64,000 nucleotides of DNA from Akkermansia muciniphila (lineage in GTDB: Bacteria; Verrucomicrobiota; Verrucomicrobiia; Verrucomicrobiales; DEV007). The notes beneath the pieces were generated by a model. The model worked only from the letters and a program-made list of their open reading frames with translations. It was not told the DNA's origin and did not search any database. The stretch is taken from assembly GCA_945883495.1 (NCBI GenBank), contig CAMCXS010000018.1, positions 1-64,000 on the forward strand, read 5' to 3'. A program made the translations under genes and the position numbers. The number at the start of each line of letters is the position of its first letter. Within the stretch, counting starts at the first letter, position 1. This document shows, piece after piece, positions 6,476 to 16,700 of this stretch.

Positions 6476-9451
6476 TCAGAGCCGCAACTCCTCAATGAAA
6501 CTCAGAAGATCCGCCATGTCTTGGACGCTCATCCCCGCCTCCAGCCCCTCCGGCATCAGGCTGGTTCCGGCCGAGGCGCTGCCCTTGATCGTGGCTCGCT
6601 CGATCCGGCGTTCGATCCCGCCCGGCAGGCGCAGCGTCATCGCCGTCGCGTTGTCCTCCACGATCAGCCCGGCCAGCGTCTCGCCTTCTTTGGTGGTGAC
6701 GGTGTAAAAGACGTAGGCTGCGGCCACTTCTTTCCCTGGATCCAGGATCGCGGTGAGCAGCGCTTCGCGTCCCTTGGTTTTCACGGAGATGAGGTCGGGA
6801 CCAACGGAGAAGCCTTCCCCGCTCGCGCGGTGACAGCTCAGGCAGCGTTGTTGGAAGTGGATCTTGCCTTTGGACGACTCGCCGTTTCTGCGGGCCGCTT
6901 CTTGGTATTGCGCAATCACCTCGGCACGCGACGGCGGGATTCTCGCGGCAAGCACTTGCCGGGCCTGGCCCACGAGTTTGGCATCGGGACTTCGCAGGAC
7001 GGCTTGCAACTGACTCGCGGAGAGCGATCCATTCGAAATCGCGCCCCGCTCGATCGCTTGCAGCAAGGCGGACAATCGCTCCGGGCGAGCGACCAGGAGA
7101 TCCAACGCGACCGTCTCGACCTCAGGCGCTTCGTAATCATCCCAATGATCGAGGATCATCCGGGTGACGTCGTCGCCGGACTGCGCCGCGAGGAGCTTGA
7201 GGGCGGCGGTTTGGACATCGGCCTCGTTCCGGGCGGCGAGGCAGACACCGGCCGGTCCGCGCCACCAATTAGCCGGAGCCAAGCTGAGGATCTCCAACGC
7301 CGCGATCCGGACATCGGCGGCGGCCATCTCATCCGAGGCCCGCGTTGCTGCCTTCCCAAAGAGACCGTCCAGCTTTCCCTGCGGATCGGCGCTGCGAACG
7401 CGAATCTTGGCCCGGCGCAGCCCTTCGCCAAAACTGCGAATCCAGAGCGGCTGAGGCTCCCCCTGAACGAGGAATTCAATCACGGCAGCCGGCTCCAACG
7501 CCGCCCCGGTCTCAATCAATCGCGCCACGAAGGGAGCCGCGTCCCGGGCCAAACCGGCGTCCCCGAGGAAGGGTTGGAGAAGCACCTTGGTCACGGTTTC
7601 CGGGGCATGACTGAGAATGGCCGGACCGATCCACGGATGCGCATGGTCGCGCAGGGCCAACCGAAGCAGAATCTCAGAGTTGAGCACGGCATGCCGGCTC
7701 AGTCCCAGTTGGAAACGGACACGAGGATCGGGATCCGCGGTGAGGGAGGCAAATTTGGCGATGATCGCTTCACTTGGTCCCGCCCACTCCACGGCGCGCG
7801 CCCGGACGATTGCGTCCCGGTCCTCCAAGGCGTTGAGAACGACGGCTTCCCGAAGCGCCCCCAAACCTCGCAGCGTGCCCAGAGCGTGCAATTTGGCGAC
7901 CACCTCGCCGTTGAGGGCCAAGGCTTCCAATGCGGGCACCGCCGTGCGGTCTTGACGTTCGCAGAGCAGCCGTTGCGCGGTATCGCGATGCCAACCATTC
8001 GAGTGTTCCAGAGTGCCCACCAACTCGCCAAGAGTGGCCTCCGCCAAGTTGACCGGCTTGCCGATCCGGGGAGCCCAGCCGGCCGGAACGATCCGGTAGA
8101 TCCGGCCCCGATCGTTGCCGTGATTGAGGTCGAGATGCGCTTTGATTTCGTCCGGAATGCTCCAGGGATGCTCGATCACCTCGCGATACATGTCGCAAAC
8201 GTGGAGACAGCCATCCGGGGCATTCGCGAAATTCACGACTCGCACCCAAGTGTCCCGGCTCGCCGCGAACTCCGCCGTGCGCTCATCGGCCGGGCGTTCG
8301 CCCTGCAAACTGACGCCGTCAGGGGCGATGCGGATCACTTTGCGATGGATCAACTGCCCGCCGGCATCCCCGGTGAAGCTGTTGTTCACGAAGTCCGGCC
8401 CATACGCGTCGCCGCGGTAAATCGTCGTCCCGGTCGCCCCCGTGAAGTAGCCGCTAACCCGTCCCCCGCCTTCGACCACTCCCGGCACGGTTCCGGCAAT
8501 CCGCCAACGCGTGCGAATGATGCGCCACGGTTCATCTGGACTGATGCGAAACACTTCGGCGGCGCCCCCGTCCATCGCGATGCTCTGACGCGCCGGCGGC
8601 ATCCCCGGAGCGGTCGTCGAGGCGGTGTAGACCCAATGCTGCAGGTGATCCGAGTTCGAACAGCCGATTTTGCGGCCAACGTCGTCGAAGCTCATGCCGT
8701 ATTGCGCCCCGCCCGGCTCCAAACCGAATTCATGGGTGCGCGGGTCGAACCAAAAGTCGTTGCCGCCCAGTTCTTGGCCCGGAAGATCCGCCCGCAACGG
8801 CGAGGTGATCACGCCGCGATTTCCTCCCCCGGCCAGCACGTGAACGCGATTGTCCTGGCCCCATTGGAAACTGTTGAGGAGCCCCTGGACGTTGAGCCGC
8901 TTCAAGCCCGTCCCAAATCCGGTGAACGCCCGGGTCCGCACCTCGGCGCGGCCATCGCCATCCTTGTCTTCGAAACGCCAGATGTCGGGAGTGGCGCCCA
9001 CGTAGAGTCCGCCGTTCGCCCAAATCAGCCCGGTCGGCCAGGGCAGATCATCCGCGAAGACTTGGGAGGTCTCGTAGCATCCGTCTCCGTCCTTGTCCTC
9101 CAACACCGAGACCCGTCCCAGGTGCGGCGAGGCATCGCGCATCTCCGAGTAATCGATCATCTCGCAGACGAACAGCCGTCCGCGCTCATCGAAACAGATC
9201 GCCACCGGATCGCGAACCTGCGGCTCGTGCGCCGCGAGTTGGAGGGCGAACCCCGGCTTGATCTCCCACGTCCCGATCGCCTTGTCCGCCGACACCGCCG
9301 GATACCGCGGAAGATCCTTGGCGGGGTCCACGGCCACGGCGTTCTTGGTTTGGCCGTAAGCCTCCGAATAGGTGGTTTTCGATACCAACGAATCGGCCAC
9401 TGCAACCGCAGGAAGGCCGGACACAAGAGCCAGGAGAAGCCGCAGATTCAT
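6476..9451 (-). CDS. PVC-type heme-binding beta-propeller/HEAT protein (copy 1)
   Basis: This 991-residue protein has a signal peptide, a glucose/sorbosone-dehydrogenase-like beta-propeller (about 60-440, with repeated DKDGDG loops), a helical HEAT-like middle, and a C-terminal cytochrome c domain with the heme motif CLSCH (Cys870-His874) and MPEG supplying a possible Met ligand. This architecture is typical of the large PVC-type cytochromes, probably periplasmic dehydrogenases for sugars or alcohols. The exact substrate is unknown. Its ATG overlaps the TGA of the paralogue upstream (ATGA, 9448-9451), so the two are translationally coupled. The long plus-strand open frame over it is a shadow. 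Confidence 0.88.
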   Translation of the reverse strand: MNLRLLLALVSGLPAVAVADSLVSKTTYSEAYGQTKNAVAVDPAKDLPRYPAVSADKAIGTWEIKPGFALQLAAHEPQVRDPVAICFDERGRLFVCEMIDYSEMRDASPHLGRVSVLEDKDGDGCYETSQVFADDLPWPTGLIWANGGLYVGATPDIWRFEDKDGDGRAEVRTRAFTGFGTGLKRLNVQGLLNSFQWGQDNRVHVLAGGGNRGVITSPLRADLPGQELGGNDFWFDPRTHEFGLEPGGAQYGMSFDDVGRKIGCSNSDHLQHWVYTASTTAPGMPPARQSIAMDGGAAEVFRISPDEPWRIIRTRWRIAGTVPGVVEGGGRVSGYFTGATGTTIYRGDAYGPDFVNNSFTGDAGGQLIHRKVIRIAPDGVSLQGERPADERTAEFAASRDTWVRVVNFANAPDGCLHVCDMYREVIEHPWSIPDEIKAHLDLNHGNDRGRIYRIVPAGWAPRIGKPVNLAEATLGELVGTLEHSNGWHRDTAQRLLCERQDRTAVPALEALALNGEVVAKLHALGTLRGLGALREAVVLNALEDRDAIVRARAVEWAGPSEAIIAKFASLTADPDPRVRFQLGLSRHAVLNSEILLRLALRDHAHPWIGPAILSHAPETVTKVLLQPFLGDAGLARDAAPFVARLIETGAALEPAAVIEFLVQGEPQPLWIRSFGEGLRRAKIRVRSADPQGKLDGLFGKAATRASDEMAAADVRIAALEILSLAPANWWRGPAGVCLAARNEADVQTAALKLLAAQSGDDVTRMILDHWDDYEAPEVETVALDLLVARPERLSALLQAIERGAISNGSLSASQLQAVLRSPDAKLVGQARQVLAARIPPSRAEVIAQYQEAARRNGESSKGKIHFQQRCLSCHRASGEGFSVGPDLISVKTKGREALLTAILDPGKEVAAAYVFYTVTTKEGETLAGLIVEDNATAMTLRLPGGIERRIERATIKGSASAGTSLMPEGLEAGMSVQDMADLLSFIEELRL

Positions 9452-12288
9452 CGCAAGGAGCGCAGGTAGGCCACGAGATCGAGCAACTCTGGCTCGCTGA
9501 GGGTCCCGTCGAGCCCCATCGGCATCAAACTCATGGGCAAGACGGTGTTGGAGAGAATCTGCTCGTGCGCGACGTTGATTTCCTGCCCAGCGGCATCCAC
9601 CAGGAGCAATCCTTCAGCGGTGTGGCTCCGGATCACCCCAGCCAGCGTCTGTCCGCTGATAGTCTCCACGATGTGGGCCTCGTAGTCGCGCGCCAAGGTG
9701 TTGCTGGGAAAGAGAATGCTCTCCAGGAGATCCCGCTCGGTGCGGATCGCGCCAATTCGGGAAAGGTCCGGACCAATCGCCCGGCCGGTATCGCCCACTT
9801 TGTGGCAGGCGATGCACGTGCCCTTGCCCGCTTCCCAATGCGCCCGTCCGGAAGCCGCGTTCCCCTGGGCAAGCGCTTTCTCCGCCAGCGGTCCCAACCG
9901 GCGCTTCTTGGCGTCCACTTCCGCCTCGGCCGCGCGCAAGGCCGGCAGGAGAACTCCTTCCATCAGCTCGGGCGCTTGGCCGCTAAAAACGGTGCGGTAA
10001 ACACTTTCCTGCTGGCTGCCGAGCGCGGGATTCATCGCGAGTTGCGCCGCCACCTCGCGCGCCACGGCAGGATCCTTGACGGTGCGCACCAGGCGAAGCA
10101 ATTCCTTGAGCTCCACCGGCCCCGCGCTGGCGAACGACGGCGCCAAGCTGGTGAGTTGCGCCACGCTGAGACCGCCGTTGCCCAACATCGTAGCCGCCTG
10201 TATGCGAGCAGCGGCCGAGGGATCGCTCGCCAGCGTCGTCGTGAGAAGCCCGAAAGTCTCTGGAGTCATCTGTCGGCTTTGCATGGCGTCGAGAGCTTTC
10301 AGCCGCAACGCGGACGGCCGCGCCGGGTCATTGGCGATCGCCTGAAGCGCGGAATCGAGCGCGCTGACCTTGGCCTTTTTGATGGCGTCCAGAAGGATGG
10401 GAGACGGTCCGCCAGGCTCCGCCAAAGCCGCTTGCAACGCGGGCAGCCACGCTGCGTCCGGAACCACGGATGGCCGGGACGCCAGCGATTCCCAAGCAGT
10501 CCGCCGCACGTCTCCCGACGGATGCCCCAGCATCGCGGTGAGCACTTCATCGCCCGCCGAAGCGCACACGCCTCGCAACGCAGTCAAACGCGCCGCGGAG
10601 ACGCTGGGTTCCTTCAGCCAGCCTTGGAGCCGAGCGGTCGTTTTTGGATCGACGGTGAGAACCCGCAACGCCGTCCGTGCCAAGGCCGGATCCTCCGAGT
10701 CGAGATGCTCCCGGGCAATTGCCTGAACCGCGTCTCGCTCCGCTGCATCATCCGATTGAAAGGCGATCAAGAAACGCCGCAGAGCAACCGGTGAAGAAGC
10801 GTCACGCAAGGCCGCCGCGGAATCCACGATCCGCCACTCCCGGGCCGCAAACAGCAAAGCGTGCTCGAGCGGATCGTCGGCAGGCTCCGCCAGGAGTTCC
10901 AGCAAGCGGCGCTTCACCGCCTCGTCTTGTTGCTTGCTTTGGGCCACCGCCGCCAACGTGCGCAGTTTTCCCTGCGGATCGGCATCCGCTAGCCCCTTCA
11001 ACCACGCTTCCGGCGTGGTTCCCGGTTCCTTCCAGGCGGCGCGCCAAGCCTTGTCAAAACCGGGAGCCACCGGCCGGGCGGGCCGAATCCGGTAAACACT
11101 GCCGAGCACATCAGGCTTCGCCAGCAAACTGGAGGGACAGCCGATGCGGAACCAGCCGCCCGTGTTCAGGACCAGCAACGAGCCGTCCGCCGCTTCGATG
11201 ACATCGGTGAGATGAACGTCGGGATCGTGAATCTTGAGAAATTCGTTTTCGCGAGCCTGGAAGCTGGAACCGTCCCGAGTCAGTTCCATGCGCACGAGGC
11301 GCTGGGTATTGAAGTGCGTCACCAAGAACGGCAACGCACCTGACTGCGGATAGCTTTTCCAAAAGCAGCATCCGCTCACCGCGACGTGCCCGAAGTTGTG
11401 CACCACCGGCATCCGCTCCAGCGTGCGGGGCAGCCCCTGGAGGACCTTCATCATGTCGGGCCGTTCATAGACACCGCCGTACAACCAGTGAACCAGCGTA
11501 TCCCCGCGCGGCTGGCTGTGGTAGATGTTTTGCACGCCGATCACTTCCCCTTCCGGCGTGAAGTCCACCTCCACCGGGTTGTCCCCCGCCAAAAGCGAGT
11601 GCCACTGCACATCCGTCCCGTCCGGAAGCGCGCTCCAAATGCCTGAGCTCGTCCCCTCGTGGAGCACCTGGCCGCTCGCGTCCGTGACCCGATACCCTTT
11701 CCGGCCGTGACACCAATACAACCGGCCGTTCGGATGCAAGAACGGTCCGTGGATGTCGGCGGCGTTCCCCGTGTAATCGAAGCCGGAAACGATCATCTCA
11801 CGCTCTTCGGCCACGCCATCCCCGTCGCGGTCCGTGAACCTCCAAATGCCGGGCGGCGAACCAACATAGAGGCTGCCGTCGAGCCATTGAGCCCCCTGCG
11901 GAAAGGTCAGTTGGTCCGCGAAGATGGTGCTTTTGTCGTAGGTGCCATCCCCGTTGGCGTCCTCCAAAAGGAGAATCCGATTCGGCGGAGCGGCTTCGAG
12001 TTGCGCCTTGTTCCAATTCACGCCGACCGCATCACCAACAAACAGACGTCCCCGGTCGTCCAGACAGCCCATGACCGGATGAGTCACCAACGGCGGTGCG
12101 GCGGCGACGCTGAGGACATAGCCATCGGGAAGATCCGCCCGGGGAACGGGGACATCGGCTCGACCCGTCAGAACAACCGGACGGCGGGCCGATTCCGGCA
12201 CCGGTTCCGGTTCCACTGCGGCAATCGCCAGGCCGAGCGGCACAAGGCAAGGGGCGACACGCGACAAGGAAGCAAGCGAAAATGGCAT
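9448..12288 (-). CDS. PVC-type heme-binding beta-propeller/HEAT protein (copy 2)
   Basis: This 946-residue paralogue of the next gene in the operon has the same order: signal peptide, propeller with DANGDG and DRDGDG loops, HEAT-like helical repeats, then cytochrome c with CIACH (Cys825-His829) and a C-terminal MPMG segment. The ATG at 12288 was chosen because a good signal peptide (MPFSLASLSRVAPCLVPLGL) starts there. A longer frame to 12360 adds a non-hydrophobic leader. The pair may be two subunits, or two enzymes with different substrates. The malectin/kelch gene lies immediately upstream on the same strand. Confidence 0.87.
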   Translation of the reverse strand: MPFSLASLSRVAPCLVPLGLAIAAVEPEPVPESARRPVVLTGRADVPVPRADLPDGYVLSVAAAPPLVTHPVMGCLDDRGRLFVGDAVGVNWNKAQLEAAPPNRILLLEDANGDGTYDKSTIFADQLTFPQGAQWLDGSLYVGSPPGIWRFTDRDGDGVAEEREMIVSGFDYTGNAADIHGPFLHPNGRLYWCHGRKGYRVTDASGQVLHEGTSSGIWSALPDGTDVQWHSLLAGDNPVEVDFTPEGEVIGVQNIYHSQPRGDTLVHWLYGGVYERPDMMKVLQGLPRTLERMPVVHNFGHVAVSGCCFWKSYPQSGALPFLVTHFNTQRLVRMELTRDGSSFQARENEFLKIHDPDVHLTDVIEAADGSLLVLNTGGWFRIGCPSSLLAKPDVLGSVYRIRPARPVAPGFDKAWRAAWKEPGTTPEAWLKGLADADPQGKLRTLAAVAQSKQQDEAVKRRLLELLAEPADDPLEHALLFAAREWRIVDSAAALRDASSPVALRRFLIAFQSDDAAERDAVQAIAREHLDSEDPALARTALRVLTVDPKTTARLQGWLKEPSVSAARLTALRGVCASAGDEVLTAMLGHPSGDVRRTAWESLASRPSVVPDAAWLPALQAALAEPGGPSPILLDAIKKAKVSALDSALQAIANDPARPSALRLKALDAMQSRQMTPETFGLLTTTLASDPSAAARIQAATMLGNGGLSVAQLTSLAPSFASAGPVELKELLRLVRTVKDPAVAREVAAQLAMNPALGSQQESVYRTVFSGQAPELMEGVLLPALRAAEAEVDAKKRRLGPLAEKALAQGNAASGRAHWEAGKGTCIACHKVGDTGRAIGPDLSRIGAIRTERDLLESILFPSNTLARDYEAHIVETISGQTLAGVIRSHTAEGLLLVDAAGQEINVAHEQILSNTVLPMSLMPMGLDGTLSEPELLDLVAYLRSLR

Positions 12289-12370
12289 CGGGGGCGGATG
12301 GGTGGGTCCACTCCCCTTCACGCCCCTCGCCTTGTATCGCTTGCAGTGGAATGCCGGCAAGTGCCGCCCG

Positions 12371-14395
12371 TTACGGCTTCGACTGAATTACGGAAATGTT
12401 GTCAATGAGATTGGCCGCTCCCATTTGATTGAAGGCGGCCGCAATCGGCACGAGGACGAATCGTGTCTGAGTCTGCCCGGCCGGAACGGTGTATTGCCCT
12501 TCGTATTTTACCCAGGCGGTGTTCGCCGTAGAAAACGTATTGAAACGGACAAGTTTGCCGGGAGCCCCCATCTCCAACGCCACCGTATCAATCCCCTGGC
12601 GGCCTCGATGATGAAACGACCACCTCAGCAAGGAGCCTGGCGAGGTGGACAACGTCTGTTCCACGGAGAAACCATCCAGCTCCACAAGTTTCCCTCCGGA
12701 TGGCGCGGGAACGCCCAAATACCCGCTCTTCCAAACCTCAATCCGGCCTGAGGGGTTGTTCGTGAACCAACCCGGCAAGTCTGAAACAAGCATCTTGAGA
12801 AAGGAGGCCGGTTCCTGAGTAGTGGTCTCGAAATCGCCATTTGCGATCAGTTGTGTCGTTGTTCCTCCCGGTGGCATCGGCGTAGCGCCGGAGAGCGCGC
12901 GCGGCGGCAACAGCATGGTCTCCAAATTGGCGTTCGCCGCCCCTTGTCCACCGCTGACGTAAAGATTGTTTCCGTGGGCCGCGGCCAACGCCGGACCATT
13001 TCGCTTTTGCTTAAGAGCAGGAAACGTCCGCCAACTGCTCGTAAGCACATCAAACGCATCCACATTCGCAAGATGGCCCGAGGCATCCTCACCGCCCAAC
13101 ACAATCAAGTCGCGGCCATGAACGATCAGTCCGCATCCTGCGCGGGGCTTGGGAATTCCGCCTGAGATCACCTCCCATTTGCCGGTCGCAAAATGATAGG
13201 CCTCCACCTCTTTGATGGTGTTCCCCGTTGTCCCACCTGCTGCTCCATAACTGGAACGCCGTCCCGAGACCAAGTACAATTTGCCTTGCACCACCGCAGC
13301 CCGGTGATGATCTCGTGGCTGTGGAGCATCCGCCAGGACTTTCCACGTATTGGCCGCCGGATCAAATTCATCAAACCACGCCACCCAGCCATCCCGGTGC
13401 CCCTTCGTATTCCCGCCTGCTATGTAGATTTTATTCTGATACACTCCCGTGGCCGCTCCGCCACGCCGCCTGCTGGCGGGAATCACCGGACCTTTGGCCC
13501 ATAATCGCGTCGCCGGATTATAAATGTAGATTTCCGGAACGGACGTCTCATCGGGAAATGGTCCAACCATGGCGCCAATCACGTAGACGAGGCCATTCAC
13601 GTAGGCCGCTTGAAAGTGACTAAACGTGAGCGGCGCCGGCCCCGTCTGCGCCCAAGTGCGAGCCACGGGATCGAAGTACTCGACGGCATTCGTCTCCCGG
13701 CCACCAAGCACCATGACCTTGTCGTTGATCTTCAGGCTGTCCGCTTCATGCCGGTTGAGCGGGGTCGATCCGTTCGAACTGGAGAGCAGTTTCCAGCCCC
13801 CGTTAAAAGGATCCGACGGCGCCGGATCTACGCCATCCGCCAACCCATCCCCATCCGAGTCGTTCGGAGTCGTCGAGTTCGCCGGGAGGATCACGATCGC
13901 CGAGACCTTTGCCTCGTTCGCAACCGCACTGAAAGCAATCGCAATGGCACCCGCTGAAGTCGCCGCCGCGGTCACCGATTCTACAATCGCTTTGTTGGCG
14001 CCCCCAGCCTTGACGAAGATATCGTAGTTTTTCAGCACTTGAGCTCCATTGACCGATACATTGAACAGCCGGCTTCCAGAACTATTCCAGAAGATCTCCG
14101 CGAAGTGGAACTGGACTATATAGGACGCATTCGCTTGCAACCCGTTCACCGTGTAGGAAAAAGCGCCTCCCGATCGTTCCGTTTGATACACAGCTCCAGG
14201 AACGGAACCGGCATTTCCAATTCCCGAGGTAGTGCTGTAGGACTTGCCGCCCGAAAAATTTGCGTCGGCGGAGAATGGAGCCACGGCCGCGCCTCCACAA
14301 TTGATGCGGATCTCGGATTGGGCAGCTCCCGCGAGGGCTAGCAAGAAGCTCAACAAAAGAATGGGGGCATGCCGGGATAAGAACAATGGGAGCAT
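12371..14395 (-). CDS. Exported malectin-kelch protein
   Basis: This 674-residue protein has a signal peptide (MLPLFLSRH...LLALAGAAQS), a malectin-like carbohydrate-binding domain (about 28-170), a short calcium-loop segment DSDGDGLADG, five to six kelch repeats forming a beta-propeller (about 200-500, with repeated LGG/GG-x-W patterns), and a C-terminal jelly-roll-like domain that begins at about residue 520 near ANGDFE. It probably binds or recognises glycans outside the cytoplasm. The start at 14395 is preferred over 14434 because the signal peptide begins there and a palindrome covers the upstream start. It is likely first in an operon with the two PVC cytochromes. Confidence 0.78.
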   Translation of the reverse strand: MLPLFLSRHAPILLLSFLLALAGAAQSEIRINCGGAAVAPFSADANFSGGKSYSTTSGIGNAGSVPGAVYQTERSGGAFSYTVNGLQANASYIVQFHFAEIFWNSSGSRLFNVSVNGAQVLKNYDIFVKAGGANKAIVESVTAAATSAGAIAIAFSAVANEAKVSAIVILPANSTTPNDSDGDGLADGVDPAPSDPFNGGWKLLSSSNGSTPLNRHEADSLKINDKVMVLGGRETNAVEYFDPVARTWAQTGPAPLTFSHFQAAYVNGLVYVIGAMVGPFPDETSVPEIYIYNPATRLWAKGPVIPASRRRGGAATGVYQNKIYIAGGNTKGHRDGWVAWFDEFDPAANTWKVLADAPQPRDHHRAAVVQGKLYLVSGRRSSYGAAGGTTGNTIKEVEAYHFATGKWEVISGGIPKPRAGCGLIVHGRDLIVLGGEDASGHLANVDAFDVLTSSWRTFPALKQKRNGPALAAAHGNNLYVSGGQGAANANLETMLLPPRALSGATPMPPGGTTTQLIANGDFETTTQEPASFLKMLVSDLPGWFTNNPSGRIEVWKSGYLGVPAPSGGKLVELDGFSVEQTLSTSPGSLLRWSFHHRGRQGIDTVALEMGAPGKLVRFNTFSTANTAWVKYEGQYTVPAGQTQTRFVLVPIAAAFNQMGAANLIDNISVIQSKP

Positions 14396-14428
14396 TTCGT
14401 GATGGGTGTCGATTGGGTTTGATGGAGT

Positions 14429-14451
14429 TATCAAATCTATATCTTTTGATA
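14429..14451. promoter_or_regulatory. Candidate operator palindrome in a divergent promoter
   Basis: TATCAAA (14429-14435) and TTTGATA (14445-14451) form a perfect 7-9-7 inverted repeat in an AT-rich stretch between the divergent malectin/kelch and Gfo/Idh/MocA genes. The position fits a transcription-factor site controlling one or both promoters. The binding protein is unknown. Confidence 0.45.
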
Positions 14452-14483
14452 GAACCCATAGCTTTTGGTTTGACTAGATTCTC

Positions 14484-15581
14484 ATGATCAACCTCAGAAT
14501 TCCCCGCCTTGCCGCCCCTAGGCCCTCCTATGCCATTTCTCGTCGTGCCTCTCTGCGCCACTCCTTAGCCTTGGTTCTGGGATCCCCCCTCGTCAGTGGA
14601 CTTGCCGTTCCGGCTGCGCCCCTCCGCATCGGCCAGATCGGCACCCAGCATGCGCACGCCGCCGGAAAAATGACCTCAATCCGCCAGCTTCCGCACCTTT
14701 GGGAGATCGCGGGCATCGTCGAGCCCAACCCTACTCGCCGGACGGGCCCGTTCGCCGGGCTCACCGCCCTGAGCGAGGATCAACTTCTCGCGGATGCCTC
14801 CGTCCGTGCCGTGGCCGTGGAAACCGCCGTCGAGGATTCCTGCGCCACCGCAGCCCGCTGCCTCCAGGCCGGCAAACACATCCATCTCGACAAGCCGGGC
14901 GCGCTCAACCATCAGGAGTTCCGCGCCATGCGGCTCGACGCCGAAGCACGAGGTCTGACCGTGCAAATGGGTTACATGTTGCGCTACAATCCCGCCTTCG
15001 AGCTTCTCTTCCGAGCCGTCCGGGACGGTTGGCTCGGGGAAATCACCGAAGTTGACGCCGCCATGGGCAAGCTCGCCCCTCCAGCCCTCCGGGCGCAGCT
15101 CGCCAAGCTGCCTGGCGGAGGGATGTTTGAACTGGCTTGTCATGTGATCGACGCCGTGGTCACGATTCTTGGGAAACCCGCCAGCGTGCAGGCCTTTTCC
15201 ACTCCTACTGGCGAAGACGGTTTCCAGGACAACCAACTCGCGGTGTTCACCTATCCGAAAACCACCGCCACGATCCGATGCAACCACGCCGATCCGTTTG
15301 GAGGACCGCGGCGCCGTTTCAGTATTGCCGGGACGCTCGGCGCCATGGAGATCTTGCCTCTGGAGTCCGGCACGGTGACGCTTTCCCTTTCCGCTCCGCA
15401 AGCCAGCTTTGGCAAGGGGACTCAAAAGCTCCAGCTCCAGCCGCCCGCGGACCGCTATCTTGGGGAATTCATCGATCTTGCAGCCGTGGTGAGCGGCAAA
15501 AGGCGTCTGGAATGGGACGCCGCCCACGACATCGCGGTCCACGAAACGGTGCTCCGCGCCGCCGGACTTTCCCCTGATTGA
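14484..15581 (+). CDS. Tat-exported Gfo/Idh/MocA family oxidoreductase
   Basis: This 365-residue protein has a twin-arginine leader (ISRRASLRHSLALVLGSPL, about 18-38), a Rossmann-like NAD(P) domain (LRIGQIGTQHAHAAGKM), and the conserved segment HLDKPGA, where most family members have EKP. The second half is the usual alpha/beta substrate domain. Such enzymes oxidise or reduce sugars and related compounds. Exported versions are numerous in planctomycetes and verrucomicrobia and fold with cofactor before export. Divergent placement from the malectin/kelch and cytochrome genes suggests shared control of an extracytoplasmic sugar pathway. The substrate cannot be predicted. Confidence 0.82.
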   Translation: MINLRIPRLAAPRPSYAISRRASLRHSLALVLGSPLVSGLAVPAAPLRIGQIGTQHAHAAGKMTSIRQLPHLWEIAGIVEPNPTRRTGPFAGLTALSEDQLLADASVRAVAVETAVEDSCATAARCLQAGKHIHLDKPGALNHQEFRAMRLDAEARGLTVQMGYMLRYNPAFELLFRAVRDGWLGEITEVDAAMGKLAPPALRAQLAKLPGGGMFELACHVIDAVVTILGKPASVQAFSTPTGEDGFQDNQLAVFTYPKTTATIRCNHADPFGGPRRRFSIAGTLGAMEILPLESGTVTLSLSAPQASFGKGTQKLQLQPPADRYLGEFIDLAAVVSGKRRLEWDAAHDIAVHETVLRAAGLSPD

Positions 15582-15687
15582 CCCGCAGCCAGCCGAGAAA
15601 CGCCAACGATCACTCGACTTTGTGTTGCCTTCCTCCCCGGCTTCAGGTTGGGATGTCGGGGCGTCCGCAAAATGCCCCTCGCCCTTG

Positions 15688-16620
15688 ATGAAGCGCTTTC
15701 TTGACTGGTTCAACGACCTCTATCCGGTCTGGCTCATTAGCTTGGCCATCATCGCCTTTGTCCGGCCGGAGAGCATGCTCTGGTTCGGCAAGGAATGGAT
15801 CTTTTGGGCCTTGGCGACCTCCATGTTGGGCATGGGACTGACGCTGAGCCTAGACGATTTTCGGCGCATCGGCTCCATGCCGGGCAGCGTGGCGCTCGGT
15901 TTTGCCTGCCAATACACGCTCATGCCCCTGGGCGGCTGGCTGGTGGGCAAGATACTGAAGCTTCCCACGGACATGGCGGTCGGCATCATCTTGGTGGCGA
16001 GCTGCCCAGGCGGCATGGCTTCCAACGTCATTAGCTATTTGGCCAAGGCGAATGTCGCGTTGTCGGTGGCCTTGACGCTTGCTTCGACCTTGTTGGCCTT
16101 CTTCTTCACTCCCGCGTGGACCAGCGTCCTGGCAGGCAAGCACGTGCCCGTGGATGCGATCGGGATGTGCCTTTCCGCTCTCAAACTCACCGTGGCTCCC
16201 GTCCTGCTCGGCGTCTTGATCCGTTGGACTCGCCCCAAACTAGCCGACCAGATCGGCGCCTACGGCCCCACGGTGGCCGTTCTTGCGTTCACGCTGGTCA
16301 CCGGTGGAATTGTCGCCGCGAGCGCCAAAGACATCGGCGCGAACTTTGCCCAGCTGACCCTCGCGGCCGTGCTGCTCCACCTCCTCGGCTATGCCTTAGG
16401 CTACACCGTCCCCAAGGTGCTGCGGTATCCGGAATCCTTCTGCCGCACGGTCAGCATCGAGGTGGGTATGCAGAACGGAGGTTTGGCGGCCTCCTTGGCC
16501 CGACAACATTTCCCGGCCATGCCCCTCGCCGCCGCCGCCGCCGTGTTCAGCGGAGTGCTGCAGAATCTCTTGGGAGCTCTCCTCGCGGCGTGGTGGAAGC
16601 GAAGACCGCCAAACGCCTGA
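15688..16620 (+). CDS. Bile acid:sodium symporter (BASS) family transporter
   Basis: This 310-residue integral membrane protein has about nine to ten hydrophobic segments. The family signatures are LGMGLTLSLDDF in the third segment, SCPGGMASNVISYLAKANVALS, and EVGMQNGGLAASLA. BASS proteins couple sodium to import of organic anions such as bile acids, 2-keto acids or pantothenate. The bacterial substrate here is unknown. The ATG at 15688 was chosen because the family N-terminus begins at MKRFLDW. The longer frame from 15622 adds a non-conserved leader. It follows the Gfo/Idh/MocA gene on the same strand by 106 bases, so a functional link is possible. Confidence 0.87.
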   Translation: MKRFLDWFNDLYPVWLISLAIIAFVRPESMLWFGKEWIFWALATSMLGMGLTLSLDDFRRIGSMPGSVALGFACQYTLMPLGGWLVGKILKLPTDMAVGIILVASCPGGMASNVISYLAKANVALSVALTLASTLLAFFFTPAWTSVLAGKHVPVDAIGMCLSALKLTVAPVLLGVLIRWTRPKLADQIGAYGPTVAVLAFTLVTGGIVAASAKDIGANFAQLTLAAVLLHLLGYALGYTVPKVLRYPESFCRTVSIEVGMQNGGLAASLARQHFPAMPLAAAAAVFSGVLQNLLGALLAAWWKRRPPNA

Positions 16621-16700
16621 TCCCGGATCGGTGGAGAGGGCTTTCGAGCCCTCATGCAAGCCGGTTCCACGGCTCGAAAGCCGTGGCCACGAGGGAAACC

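Noticed and set aside
6521-9469. A 982-codon plus-strand open frame
   Set aside because: It is antisense to the PVC cytochrome gene, which has a signal peptide, heme motif and family domains. The antisense frame has no recognisable domain and reflects high GC at third positions.
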